41,208 nucleotides of DNA from Chara braunii (lineage: Eukaryota; Streptophyta; Charophyceae; Charales; Characeae), in assembly GCA_003427395.1 (NCBI GenBank), contig BFEA01000400.1, positions 886,894-928,101 of the forward strand, given 5' to 3'. Both the position numbers and the translations under genes were made by a program. Below, in pieces: positions 1 to 9,060 of this stretch (positions are counted from its first letter, which is position 1; every line of letters begins with the position of its first letter). The notes beneath the pieces are model-generated. The model made no database searches, was not told the origin of the DNA, and saw nothing but the letters and a program-made list of their open reading frames with translations.

Positions 1-33
1 TTTTTCCAGAGTAGAAAGGATGGTAATTGGGGA

Positions 34-70
34 GGGGGGGGGGGGGGGGGGGGGGGGGAAGGGGAAGGAG

Positions 71-103
<33 letters not shown>
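34..103. repeat. Adjacent poly-G and poly-C tracts
   Basis: A run of 25 G (34-58) is followed, after a short purine spacer, by a run of 31 C (73-103). The two could fold back on each other or form a G-quadruplex. Reading frames through here give only poly-Gly and poly-Pro and are not genes. Run lengths in draft assemblies of such tracts are unreliable. Confidence 0.9.
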
Positions 104-106
<3 letters not shown>

Positions 107-739
107 CCCAACCTCCCTGTCAGCAAGGGTGCACAATCCATGGGCCAGGTTCGGACATGGAAGTGGACATGCGGATCAGACATGTCCATCACAGCTACGG
201 ATTGAACAGATTCATTTGGGATTCTAGTGTGTGCTTCTGTTCCATTGGGCATCAAGTCAGTTGAAGCGAGAATCAAAGGTTTAGGACCTTTAGGTTAAGA
301 AAACCCTTGGGCCTTGCGTGGCTTACAATGAGAAGATCTAACTGGTACAGCAAGTTTGACAACCATATCATACTACTTCAATACTTCGCTTTGAGTAGGC
401 AATGAGCCATTGGATGGTTATCCATCATATCCGTCAACATTCAAAACATTCAACTACGTATGGTCAGTCATAATTGTATCAGGAAGTCAGCAGAATGCAT
501 GGCTGTGACAGTTATGGTGACTCTGCCACTCGGCCAGTGGCTTTCATGAATGTTATAAGAGTCGATTCTTCCATTGTACTGTGACAGTCGCGATACTAGT
601 AGCAATGACTGCTTTTTCATTACAATGGCTTTGAGAGCACTTCATGCAACTTCATGGTGGCAAGCGGATCAGGGCATACACATACATGCTAGGGCTTTTG
701 TGGATGCATACCAGCTTCATGATGTACTGAAGTTTTTAC
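104..739. other. No gene seen; probably intron or downstream sequence
   Basis: I see no long reading frame, RNA gene or clear repeat here. It lies 3' of the minus-strand exon ending at 740, so it is likely the next intron of that gene. Confidence 0.4.
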
Positions 740-831
740 CTTTCATGTAGTTGAAGTCATTCATCAACTCGTCATCTGCTAGATCTTTTGCTGCATCGTC
801 TCCTGGGGGAAATACTTCATCATCTCCAACG
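740..831 (-). CDS. Host-gene exon E (internal coding exon)
   Basis: On the minus strand a stretch of 92 bases is open in one frame and bounded by a 3' splice site (aacaccag before 831) and a 5' splice site (AAAG followed by gtaaaa after 740). It enters with one base and leaves with one base, and encodes 30 full codons, an acidic peptide starting VGDDEVFPPG and ending NDFNYMK. The entry phase fits the exon at 9061-9293, which leaves two bases (AG + C = Ser). I do not recognise the protein. Exon status is inferred from splice signals, coding-like composition and phase; the intron to exon D would be about 8.2 kb and full of mobile elements. The Nextera junction at 1487 means the physical linkage to exon D needs checking. 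Confidence 0.6.
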
Positions 832-1298
832 CTGGTGTTTATAATCAAGTTAATCAACCACCACCATGAATTGTGCAATGTTCAGTCCACACACACACAC
901 ACACATAGATGTCTTTAACAAGAAAAACAAAAGGAAATCTGCATGGGTAAATGGGAGTTTATCAACATTTTCTGGAGGTTGTGGGGGGGGAGGGGGAGGT
1001 GGAAGAAGCCGGAAATTATTTGAGCAGTTAGAGCACACTCGACTGAATCTGGCCATAATTGCTATTCTATTATGGAGGAATGCGCAATGCGCAGGTGAGC
1101 ACTTAGGGCCTTGGTGAACCTCACAAAGGTCCCTTCTCTTGCATTTCGCTATGCACTTGCTGACTGTCTCTGCAACTGATGATACCTGAGAAGCAGAACC
1201 GTAACGGTTATTAAATTATACCTTTTCTCATCATCCACTCTGGGGGATGTTTTTTTTTTTTTTTTTTTTTTTTTAAGGAGATGCATGGTTGCATCCCT

Positions 1299-1375
1299 GC
1301 CGACCGCCGACCCCGACCGCCGACCGTATTGCAGAGGACCAGTAGGGCCGACCGGTCGGCGGTCTGCCGACCAGT
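1299..1375. repeat. GACC-rich direct and inverted repeat beside a T-tract
   Basis: The 11-mer GACCGCCGACC occurs at 1302-1312 and again at 1315-1325. Its exact reverse complement GGTCGGCGGTC sits at 1354-1364. A run of 25 T lies just upstream at 1250-1274. Read on the minus strand this is a GC-rich hairpin followed by an A-tail, which resembles the 3' end of a small retroposon, but I cannot define its ends. Confidence 0.6.
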
Positions 1376-1486
1376 CAGAAAACAACCATCCACTATTTTT
1401 TTCAGATCTGAGTTGGAAGCTGTACTGCACTTGCTGAGTACAGCCCAAATCCGCTGAGAAACTTTTGGGGATGGGGGGGATGGGGC

Positions 1487-1524
1487 CTGTCTCTTATACA
1501 CATCTAGATGTGTATAAGAGACAG
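1487..1524. other. Nextera transposon-end junction (library artefact)
   Basis: Bases 1487-1505 are CTGTCTCTTATACACATCT, the 19-base Tn5 mosaic end used in Illumina Nextera libraries, and 1506-1524 are its exact reverse complement. The head-to-head pair is the circularisation junction of Nextera mate-pair libraries. It is technical sequence, not genome. The bases on either side may come from sites kilobases apart. Frames through it produce the known contaminant peptide VSYTHLDVYKRQ. Confidence 0.97.
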
Positions 1525-2537
1525 GTGCCTGTCCGTCTTCAAGTACATTCTGACAGGGCACAAAATGTAACGGTCATGTTGACGCTCTTGGTGTTCACGA
1601 ATAAATTCGCCCTCAAATCTCATCATCAGGCTAAGCATGCAAACACGTTTATCAACAGGTCTTCTGATAAATGCACTTCCAATTTTCAAATGGCGTTTTT
1701 TTTTACCAACGCATCCATAACTTACTTCTTTACTCTGATACCTCTGCACGTCTGCAACTCTGCCATTATGCACCTGGACATGCAAACCTGAATGGTTAGA
1801 TGCATTGAATGTACTGTGATGTGTGGTCATCCATATCTACTCTGACAGGAACATTCCAACAAATTTGGTGAACCCCAAACACACTGGCACACTCTGTTTA
1901 ATGTCATTAGCGTCTATAGCCCTGAACAGATTCTTCTCGGTAACATTTTTCTGTTTAAAAAAATAGCTTTATTGAAGTTTATTCCTATGATCCTTCCTTA
2001 ACTCAGTGATAAGAGCACCACATGTTTTCCTTCATGGAGGCCAGAGTAGCATAACAACGATGAAGGAAGTGAGAACACGAGGGGAGAAAGAAGAGACAGC
2101 AGAAGATAAGAATTGAACATCAAGAACGGCAATAATCTCCACCTTCTCCCTCCCTCGAAACTCGCCATCACCAAAAACATGCAAGATAGGCCGCAGGCCT
2201 TAAAATAGTGGCGGCAACTCACGTGAGATGTCCGGCCATAAGAAAATAGGGCCAACAACTTACGTGAGACATCTTCCTTGTCTAAAACCACCAGTACTTC
2301 CTGAAGTTGTGCCCGTTAACAAGCCACAATTTTAGGAAACGGACGGGCCACTACAGGAGCGCCCAAATTCATCCAACTAGAAACGTTTCTACTCTATTCT
2401 TTTCCGCGGCCGATAACTGGGCCAAGTACTGGTGGTTTAAAACTCAGATATCTTACACTACCCAACGTATCCGCGCATTTCCCAGCCACAAACAGACGAG
2501 ATGGGCCAAAACACGAAACGGTATACCCCAGCCGCCC
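1525..2537. other. No gene seen; weak tRNA-like A-box at 1997-2020
   Basis: No convincing coding region. At 1997-2020 the string TTAACTCAGTGATAAGAGCA looks like the D-arm/A-box of a tRNA, but no matching B-box was found, so at most it is a decayed SINE head. Confidence 0.3.
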
Positions 2538-2562
2538 AACACAGGATTCAGTCTGGTATTCC

Positions 2563-2697
2563 AGGATTCAGTCCTTCGGGGCATCCGTTAAAATTGGAAC
2601 GATACAGAGAAGATTTCATAACTGAGAGGCCCTCCTTTCTTAGGCCGCTACAAATATGTTACTCCCTCTTCATCCTTAAAAAAAAAAACAAAAAAAA
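2563..2697 (+). mobile_element. Short A-tailed insertion with 25-bp flanking duplications
   Basis: About 135 bases ending in an A-rich tail (2678-2697) are flanked by a perfect 25-base direct repeat at 2538-2562 and 2698-2722, beginning AACACAGGATTCAGTCTGG. A 3' A-tail next to a long target-site duplication is the signature of LINE-machinery retroposition, so this is probably a short SINE or a retroposed transcript fragment. The insert starts with a partial echo of the duplication (AGGATTCAGTC), so local slippage is an alternative. Confidence 0.55.
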
Positions 2698-2744
2698 AAC
2701 ACAGGATTCAGTCTGGTATTCCTGGGAAACTGGCTGATGTGGAA

Positions 2745-3082
2745 GTTCAGAATTCGGGGAAGAGGGATGTGTTCAACATCATCAGAAAAGAAGGTTATCT
2801 GAGTACTTGGTTGCACTGTGGCGGGCTCACGGCCCGTAAAAAAAAAAAAAAAAAGTCCTCAATCAGTCATTCTGGGTCTTCCAGGCTGGGCTGTGGTCAC
2901 ATGCCGGCGTCTGGAAGAGGGATGGGTTCAACATTACCAGGGGGTATTTTTCGTGTGTTATCTAAGAAGGGCTATCTGAGTACTTGGTTATATTGTGGTG
3001 GGCTCAGGGCCTGCAAACAATTTCCTCAATCGGTCATTCTGGGTCTTCCAGGCTGGGCTGTGGCTGCCTGCCGAGGTCTGGA
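2745..3082. repeat. Imperfect tandem duplication, about 165-175 bp per unit
   Basis: Units at about 2745-2903 and 2909-3082 share in order: GGAAGAGGGATG, GTTCAACAT, TATCTGAGTACTTGGTT, GTGG then GGGCTCA, TCATTCTGGGTCTTCCAGG and CTGGGCTGTGG. The first unit has an A-tract (2839-2855) where the second has none. The reading frame spanning both is a by-product of the repeat. Confidence 0.75.
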
Positions 3083-3878
3083 TTCAGACCCCCTTGCTGG
3101 GAGTAATTTGTGGCCTCTGTTGATCCTGCATTCGGCGTTGCGGTCCCTTAGACTTAAAGAAGGGTAGTTTCAAAGCCGATTCCATTCTTTCTTTTTTTTT
3201 TTTTTTTTTTTTTTAGCACTGAGGGAGTGACCTCATGCCACAGTTCTGACAGTTCGCCCCGGTCCACTTCTCTGCTCGTTACTGCTTATATCTACAGTGG
3301 ACTCCTGGTTTCTCATCTTGATGCCTTCGACATAAGTTACTTTAGCGCTCACGCGGGCGATGGTCCTGCCATCTACGTCACACTGCAGGCGGAAAAAATT
3401 ATATGCGCAGCGCAGTGTTATCTTACCGAAGGCGGAACAATCTCTGTGGGTGATGCGGCGTTATGTAGAGAGGCTATCTCTGTTTCTCGGCAAGCCAAGT
3501 GTCCTCTCTGTCCTTCACTATGCAAAGGTCCCTGGTCTGGTCTTCATGGCTCCCTATTTATACCTTCTCGAGTACATAATGACTTTCATCATCTTGCTCC
3601 ATCGCGATTGCCACTGAAGATGACTGGTAGTCGGCGCCAGTTGAAACATGTCGGGCGCAGCCAATTTCTTCTTCTCTCCGGGCGATCTGGGTATTTGCTG
3701 GCGTCTTTTGTGCCATCTGTTTGCGATTCGCCTGATGGAAGCTTCAGAATTAGCTTCATGTTGTATCGTTTCGTTGAATCGCTTGGGCTTCGACAGAATA
3801 ACGTCATGATCGCTATCCTGTCATCAGCTTGATCGCTTACTTCGATTGCCTGTTGCGGTCCCTTCTTTCTCTTTTTTT

Positions 3879-3882
<4 letters not shown>
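3083..3882. other. No supported gene; T-tract at 3191-3214
   Basis: A 201-codon frame on the plus strand (3227-3832) starts at GTG, has no recognisable domain and is closely followed by a CT tract. I could not support it as a gene. A long T-tract lies at 3191-3214. Confidence 0.3.

Positions 3883-3946
<64 letters not shown>
3883..3946. repeat. (CT)n microsatellite
   Basis: About 32 CT repeats without interruption, directly before the hairpin array. On the minus strand this is a GA tract that yields spurious Arg-Glu peptides. Confidence 0.95.
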
Positions 3947-3950
<4 letters not shown>

Positions 3951-3978
3951 TGCTGCGCCTGCAACAGGCTGCACGGCC

Positions 3979-4256
3979 CACTTTCAGGCCGAAAGCTTGA
4001 AAACAAGGGCCTATAGGCCCTGTGTCGTTTCAGCCTGAAAGCCTGAAAACAAGGGCCTACAGGCCCTGTGTCGTTTCAGCCTAAATCAGGGCCTTTCCGG
4101 CCCTGAGTCTTTTCAGCCTGAAACTGAGGGCCATTTTCAGGCCCTCATGAGTTCGACCTGCCCTGAAACTCAGGCACCAAACCAGGGTTTTAGCACAGGC
4201 CATTCTGGGCCTGTTTTCAAGACAACCCCTGGTTGACCTTCAAAGCCAGGGTCTGG
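3979..4256. repeat. Array of covarying hairpins
   Basis: At least six short inverted repeats follow one another. GGGCCTATAGGCCC is at 4007-4020 and GGGCCTACAGGCCC at 4043-4056. TCAGGGCC pairs with GGCCCTGA (4086-4093/4099-4106), TGAGGGCC with GGCCCTCA (4125-4132/4140-4147), and ACAGGCC with GGCCTGT (4195-4201/4208-4214). The last sits inside AACCAGGG/CCCTGGTT (4179-4186/4227-4234). The first two units are a 46-47 bp tandem repeat. The arms differ from unit to unit but stay complementary within each unit. The function is unknown; it could be a structured RNA leader or promoter-upstream repeats of a mobile element. Confidence 0.7.
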
Positions 4257-4289
4257 CACGTTTCGGCATTGGCAAGAGCAGCCTCCTGG

Positions 4290-4319
4290 ACGGGCCAGCA
4301 CTATATAGGACTGGCCCGC
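4290..4319 (+). promoter_or_regulatory. TATA-like motif in the loop of an inverted repeat
   Basis: CGGGCCAG and CTGGCCCG (arms at about 4290-4298 and 4311-4318) enclose a loop containing ACTATATAGGA. TATATAG fits a Pol II TATA box on the plus strand. A possible 5' splice site (CACAG then gttagt) follows at about 4628, so a short non-coding leader exon is conceivable. The promoter role is inferred from the motif and from the repeats upstream. Confidence 0.35.
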
Positions 4320-4437
4320 CCTGCAGGCTGCAGGTAGTTCCTAGGTACTTCCCAGGCACTTCACATGCAGTTCAGGAGGCAGGAGGTAGTCTTCAGGATT
4401 CGGCAGCAGCACTCTGGAGGAGCGCTGCAGGAGTAGT

Positions 4438-4507
4438 AGTAGCGCTAGCAGTAGTCTTCAGCCGTGGGCGCTAGTAGCGTTAGCAGTAGTCTTCAGCGCT
4501 GGGCGCT
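4438..4507. repeat. Two 35-bp tandem units
   Basis: Units 4438-4472 and 4473-4507 share AGTAGCG, TAGCAGTAGTCTTCAG and GGGCGCT with only a few differences. A partial third (GGTAGTCTTCAGG) lies upstream at about 4385. Confidence 0.85.
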
Positions 4508-5237
4508 CTTAGGAGCTAGAGTAGTACTAGAGAGAGAAAGATTGGGCAGAGGCCAGGGATACTTACCTGCAGCGCCATAGCTCCAGCTTCGCCTTCGAGG
4601 TACCTGCAGCACAGCGCCATCTTCACAGGTTAGTACCTGGCATATGCGAGAGAGAGAGTTCTTCTTCTTCCTCTTCTCTCCGTCTCACCCTCTCGCTACC
4701 CGACTTCACTGCATCAGCAGACTATGAGAGAGCGGGCTTGGTGACATTTGGATCCAGACTCGACATTGGGCTGCAGACATTTTGACGAGGGATTATTTGG
4801 GACTTGTAACAAAGACTTGGTGTTGTCGACATTCCTATCTCTCCCCCTCTTCTTCGTTTGTTCCCCTCCTCTTCGTCTGTGCATGATCTGGACCTGGCAC
4901 ATTCTTCCTGCGTGTAGCGCCAGGCCGCTCCACACCTTGTGATGAGGATGATGTATGTTTGGTCTGCGTTGCAACATTGATTGGGCTAGTCATTGGTATT
5001 CTAGCATTCTGCTGCGCTGTCTTGCACTACGTGATAGAGGTCAGTCCCGGTCAGGTCAGGACTTGTATCTAAGTCTTCCCCTGCGCTATAAAGCACCATT
5101 TTTGTATATATCAGAATGTACACTGCTTGCTGAGATTTCACTTACACTGCATTGTCCATTCAGTGCAGTGTCCATTCAGTCCTTATTACATTGCGGATCC
5201 TCGGTTATATATGTACATCGCCCAACTGGGCATGCAA

Positions 5238-5300
<63 letters not shown>

Positions 5301-6666
5301 GTTCACTTACATATGACCCCTCAAACTTTTTCTCCCCTCTACCATTCTATTTCACTATCCCCTGCCTTCCTCTTCTATCAGTGCCTTGCTACCATCGCCC
5401 TCTGTTGATCACTGAATATCTATCATGTGCGCTGCTCCTTGTTGAGTTACAAAATGGAATGGCTAAACATGCTTTTGTGGGTGCTCGATCTCTTGGTTTT
5501 CTGGTTGCTTGCATTTCAAATCTTTGCTAAAGTTTCTACAGTACACTTAGGTATGCTATCGCTAAAGTCAAACATGAGGATGCAAATCTTTGTGCTACTC
5601 TGGTAGGCATGCTAGGCGTGGTCATCCTTATCAACTTTGATCATGTCTTCTTCTTACTCCTTTTCTCCCCCCTTCTTCTTATTTGCATGATTTTGAGCTT
5701 TGCGACTTCTTCTGTCGGTATGCTCTAGCTCGTACCAAACAGGACGAACCAGTTCCTGTTTGGACAAATGTGCTGAAATGGGCAAACCCTCTACACAAAG
5801 AAAATCAAAAGAAGATATTAAAACGAGCTCAGAGAGATGAATAAATAGAACGCTAAGAAAAATCAATAAGTAAATAAAATACAATCGATTATCTACCCAA
5901 AATGAAACAAGTCCCAAAGACCTATGATGACAATAAATATGGTTAACCCGATTAACATAACAAAAGCATAATGGTACACAAAGCCCAGAAATAGCCTCAT
6001 GGTTGCCTGATCCATTGCCCAAGGGTCCTGACAACTCCTCACACATCCTCTGAGCCATCCTCGATTCCTCGGCCCCCGAGGAGGCCAAACGGGTGAGGGG
6101 TGGCATAAGATGATAGTCGGGCCTCCAAGAGAGTGTGGCAGCCCCCCGGCATGCTACAGGGAATGCGGAAATTGAGTTGCAGACACAAATCCTTCCGAGG
6201 AGTGGAAGAGCAAAAGTGGTTAGGAGTCTTAGGACCCACTGCAACAGGTTGACGACTGAAATGGAAACAGGAGGCCAGCCATGCGGAGAACAAGGGTGCA
6301 GGGACCCATTCTGACAACCCTGTGGAATGATATGCTTGTTTGACGGAACTTTGAGTGGAATGACTTCTCAAAGTCAGACAAGATCCCTGCAGCAGAGGGA
6401 GTTGGTCAGGCCTCTCCGGTTCACAGAGAGAGAGAAAAATCTACCGGTATAACATCCCAGCAATTGCTTTTTGACGCGGCAACATGCACGGGGTTGTCTG
6501 CTGGAGAAAAATGAATGCCGGCGCCAGCCAAAAGGAGGCATACAGGCAGTATCTTCCACGTTGCCTTTATGCACCATAGCATTACCAGTGTAAAGTTCAT
6601 GCACGAACACCATGTGGAAGCCATGGAGGCTATAGAAGGTAAAGTTGACCTGGTGCTGCATCATCT
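4508..6666. other. No supported gene; only short repeats
   Basis: Reading frames here are shadows of simple repeats or have no recognisable domain. A 10-bp inverted repeat CCAAACAGGA/TCCTGTTTGG lies at about 5733-5763. A minus-strand ATG followed by a donor-like site (CTGCAG then gtaagt, about 4562-4617) could be a tiny first exon but has no other support. Confidence 0.3.
5241..5298. repeat. (TC)n microsatellite
   Basis: Twenty-nine uninterrupted TC units. Overlapping frames with Ser-Leu runs are artefacts of it. Confidence 0.95.
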
Positions 6667-6981
6667 GTCATTTCGTGCAGTGCACGGCCACGACAGCCAA
6701 TGGCCAGGATTGTTAGCAGGGGGGACGATCGTTTTCCAGGGTCTGCAGGACTTTGGGTCGTACTCCGGGGTACAGACCAAAAAGGCAGTTATTACGGGTT
6801 ATTTGCACAGAATTTGGGACCACACGCCGGACAAGGAAGGAGTGTTGGCGCTTAAAATGGAGATTTGGCAGCGAGGGTTTCCGGGGGAGTTCTTTGATTC
6901 GAGACTTCAGATTTTTTCTGACCTGAAAAACAGCGCGTGGAACGACTGGGTCAAGATTTTGTGTGAAAACACGTGGCCTTA
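6667..6981 (+). pseudogene. PLE ORF2 C-terminal remnant
   Basis: This open frame encodes the region downstream of the reverse-transcriptase palm and thumb. Shared strings with the intact ORF2 at 19.0-19.35 kb are IVFQGLQDF, KKAVITGYLHR, LALK, RGFPG and FFDSRL. It ends at a TAG (6979-6981), about 20 codons earlier than the intact ORF2 relative to the last shared motif. The catalytic RT core and the GIY-YIG domain are absent, so no enzyme can be made. An ATG at 6515 keeps the frame open upstream, but residues before about 6667 do not match the PLE. Confidence 0.85.
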
Positions 6982-7325
6982 GTTGGAGCAACGAGCGGGA
7001 AACTGGGTGGGAACGGGCAAGGCAAATACTAATTTTGAAGCGCCGTGGAAGAAAGTGCACGATACTGCTGAGGTCCCCAGGTCAGGAAAAAAGCGGGGTA
7101 CGAGTGGGCATTAGTTTTAGACCCGGAACAGGCCGGGTGCGAATAATGTTTCTCGCATTGGGGATAGGTGAAAGGCGGGAGTATGGTACGACACGTTAAT
7201 TTTTTTTTTGCGTAAGTGAATGGCAGGAGAGTAAGCACTAGAATGTGTACAGGGAAGACAGGTAGCAGTAGTATTTATATGACGCGACTCACACGAGGTT
7301 ATATCATTCTTACCTTTGAAGTAAA

Positions 7326-7370
7326 GTCCCTGAAGACGCTGTATCTGGCAGCAGTAGAAACACGTTGGGC
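7326..7370 (+). ncRNA. Hammerhead-like ribozyme motif, PLE copy 1
   Basis: The parts occur in type-I hammerhead order. The 5' strand of stem I is GUCC (7326-7329), then CUGAAGA (7330-7336, fitting CUGANGA) and a helix II hairpin. GAAA follows at 7357-7360, then ACACGU closing a minimal stem III. U7366 sits at the cleavage position and GGGC (7367-7370) completes stem I. Helix II survives through wobble pairs (GCUGU with GCAGU). Very short stem III hammerheads are established features of PLEs. The position next to the core is a C/A mismatch and stem III lost a CpG compared with copy 2, so activity is doubtful. Confidence 0.65.
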
Positions 7371-7611
7371 ATTTATGCCAGGATGCGCAGGCAGGATGCT
7401 GTCCCAAGCATCGACTTGCACCTCACGGAGAGAGATTTTGATTACCTCGGAAGGACATTAAATTTTTTGTTTCTATCACCTGCATCGAGAGTGTTATGTG
7501 GAGTTGTGTCTATCTGAGTCCATGGGTCTATGAGTGGTGGGGGGTCTACGGATGATTGACAATGTACGTTGCTGTGAACTGGAGTGATGTGTAGGGTCTA
7601 TGACTTAGGCT

Positions 7612-7676
7612 GAGTCTATGTCCATGGGAGAATGGAGACAACCTAATGGTCGCAGGTTCAAATCCTGCTGTGCCCA
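7612..7676 (+). tRNA. tRNA-Ser-like relic or SINE head (degenerate)
   Basis: The T-arm is perfect: GCAGG, loop TTCAAAT, CCTGC at 7652-7668, followed by TGTGCCC like an acceptor 3' strand. The upstream TATGTCCATGGGAGAATGG echoes the start of a tRNA-Ser, but the long variable arm is missing and the acceptor pairs poorly. It is therefore a tRNA pseudogene or tRNA-derived SINE, not a working tRNA. The antisense reading gives the AGFEPAT peptide typical of spurious ORFs over tRNA sequence. Confidence 0.45.
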
Positions 7677-7962
7677 TAAGGCCACTTTTGTTTTCGTACT
7701 TGCAACGACGTTGCCTTGAATATTCTAAAGCACCCACTGCTGAAAGAATTTAACTCTGGTTGAGTGAGAGAGTATGTGTTGCATTTTCGAATTGATGAAT
7801 GTACTAAGTAACTAACGTGGTATGCTGACTGATTTGGGCTTGTGAGAGCTCACAAGCAGGCCATTACCAACTGCGCTCCTATCAGTACGCTTGGCCACGT
7901 GTCACTCTGTGCGCACGACTGTTCAGGCACAGCCGTTAGATGATAAAAGATAGAAACTTGAA

Positions 7963-8219
7963 AAAAAAAAAAAAAAAAAAAAAAAAACAGGCTGAAGAGT
8001 CGCACAACATAAGAAAGGTCAAGAGAGGGTTAATGGAGGCCTGAATTTTCAGAAATTTCTCATGCCATTTATAAGAAAACCCAAAGGCCATTTTAATGAA
8101 ACTTGTCACTTATACAAAAACACAAAAAAAGTGACCCCCAAACCCTAAATTCAGTTCTGGGCCCGTTGGGCAGGACCTGAAAATAGGGGTTCCCCACTAA
8201 CCATTAATGGTCAAGCTCT

Positions 8220-8253
<34 letters not shown>
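7963..8253 (+). repeat. Dispersed repeat R, copy 1, between two A-tracts
   Basis: A-tracts lie at 7963-7987 and 8221-8253. Between them, at about 8028-8120, is a segment shared with two other places: 28255-28335 (same strand) and 25265-25346 (opposite strand). The common core is AATTTTCA, then CATTTATAAGAAAA, then AAAGG and CATTTTAA. Ending in a long A-tract suggests a SINE-like retroposon. Confidence 0.6.
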
Positions 8254-8255
<2 letters not shown>

Positions 8256-9060
8256 TCAAACTTCTCAAAAGCAAGAAGGAACATCCACGGCCAGACAATG
8301 AACGACGATTATGCCCCTGTACTACTTATAAAAACCACCCCCAGTGAAGAGATTTTGTGACGGAAGGAAGAAGGTCCACAACAGGGTGTTGTGCATCGAT
8401 TACGAGATCGTACTTGTGAAGTCAACTGGCGTTTCCCTCTGTGCACTGCTGAATCTTTCCCCTGCTTCCTCCTCTCCAAGAGCAGCTCGTATCCTCTCCA
8501 ATGACACACTGCTTCCTGTCTTCACATTGCTGCCATTCTTGGAATTCGCTCTTTGTCGAGGGCTGGAGCTTCTTCCTGCCTGCTGAACAGGCTCCACATG
8601 GAATACACAAAGTGCGAGTACCATCATCACAATCAACATTATTACCACCAATAGGTTCATAATCGAAACGGGAATAATGACACCAAATAACATACGAAGA
8701 GAAAAAGAGAACCAAAACGCAAAAAGAATAACCCTACCATGTAACAGGACTGGTGCCAAAAAAAAACAAAAAACAAAAGACTGGTGCAGATAGAGCGTGT
8801 GCAAGGGAACTTCAATGGGAAACTCTAGTCTCCCTCACACACACTTCATACAACGGCTCAAAGAATTTAGGGTGAGAGCAGGCAGGAGAAGGTTGAGAGA
8901 GACTGCAGTGAATGGATTGATGAAGTAACAACAAATCACACACCCTGAATCTCGCTGGTTCTGGAGAGAATTGGCCAGGTGTCATAAATACCACACCTAG
9001 AAAAATATGTCCCGGCTCTTCTGGATCTAAACTAGCACCAAAGGAAGGAGAGGCCCTCAC
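8254..9060. other. Intronic stretch, no gene seen
   Basis: Several frames overlap here but none has a domain or splice sites that I trust. The segment is downstream, in the minus sense, of exon D. Confidence 0.35.

Larger units (their letters stand above)
6667..7450 (+). mobile_element. 5'-truncated Penelope-like element fragment
   Basis: The segment matches the 3' part of the PLE at 14-20 kb. It has the last roughly 105 codons of the reverse-transcriptase ORF, then a 3' untranslated part ending with the same hammerhead-like motif (7326-7370). The copies have diverged at many positions, so this is another subfamily or an older copy. Everything 5' of the ORF2 C-terminus is missing, as expected for incomplete target-primed reverse transcription. 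The 5' junction near 6667 is approximate and the 3' end is not sharply defined. Confidence 0.8.

Noticed and set aside
20-227. Gly- and Pro-rich frames at the left end
   Set aside because: They are translations of the G and C homopolymers.
866-1117. Plus frame with LFEQLEHTRLNLAIIAILLW and a donor-like site at about 1095
   Set aside because: Faintly like a LINE tail or an exon, but there is no acceptor, no domain and the frame crosses a G-rich tract.
1211-1830. Frames containing VSYTHLDVYKRQ
   Set aside because: The peptide is the translated Nextera junction, not protein.
3227-3832. 201-codon plus-strand frame
   Set aside because: GTG start, no domain, no splice or promoter support; the overlapping minus frame is equally open.
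7546-7737. Minus-strand frame with AGFEPATIRLS
   Set aside because: Antisense of a tRNA T-arm; a familiar spurious peptide.
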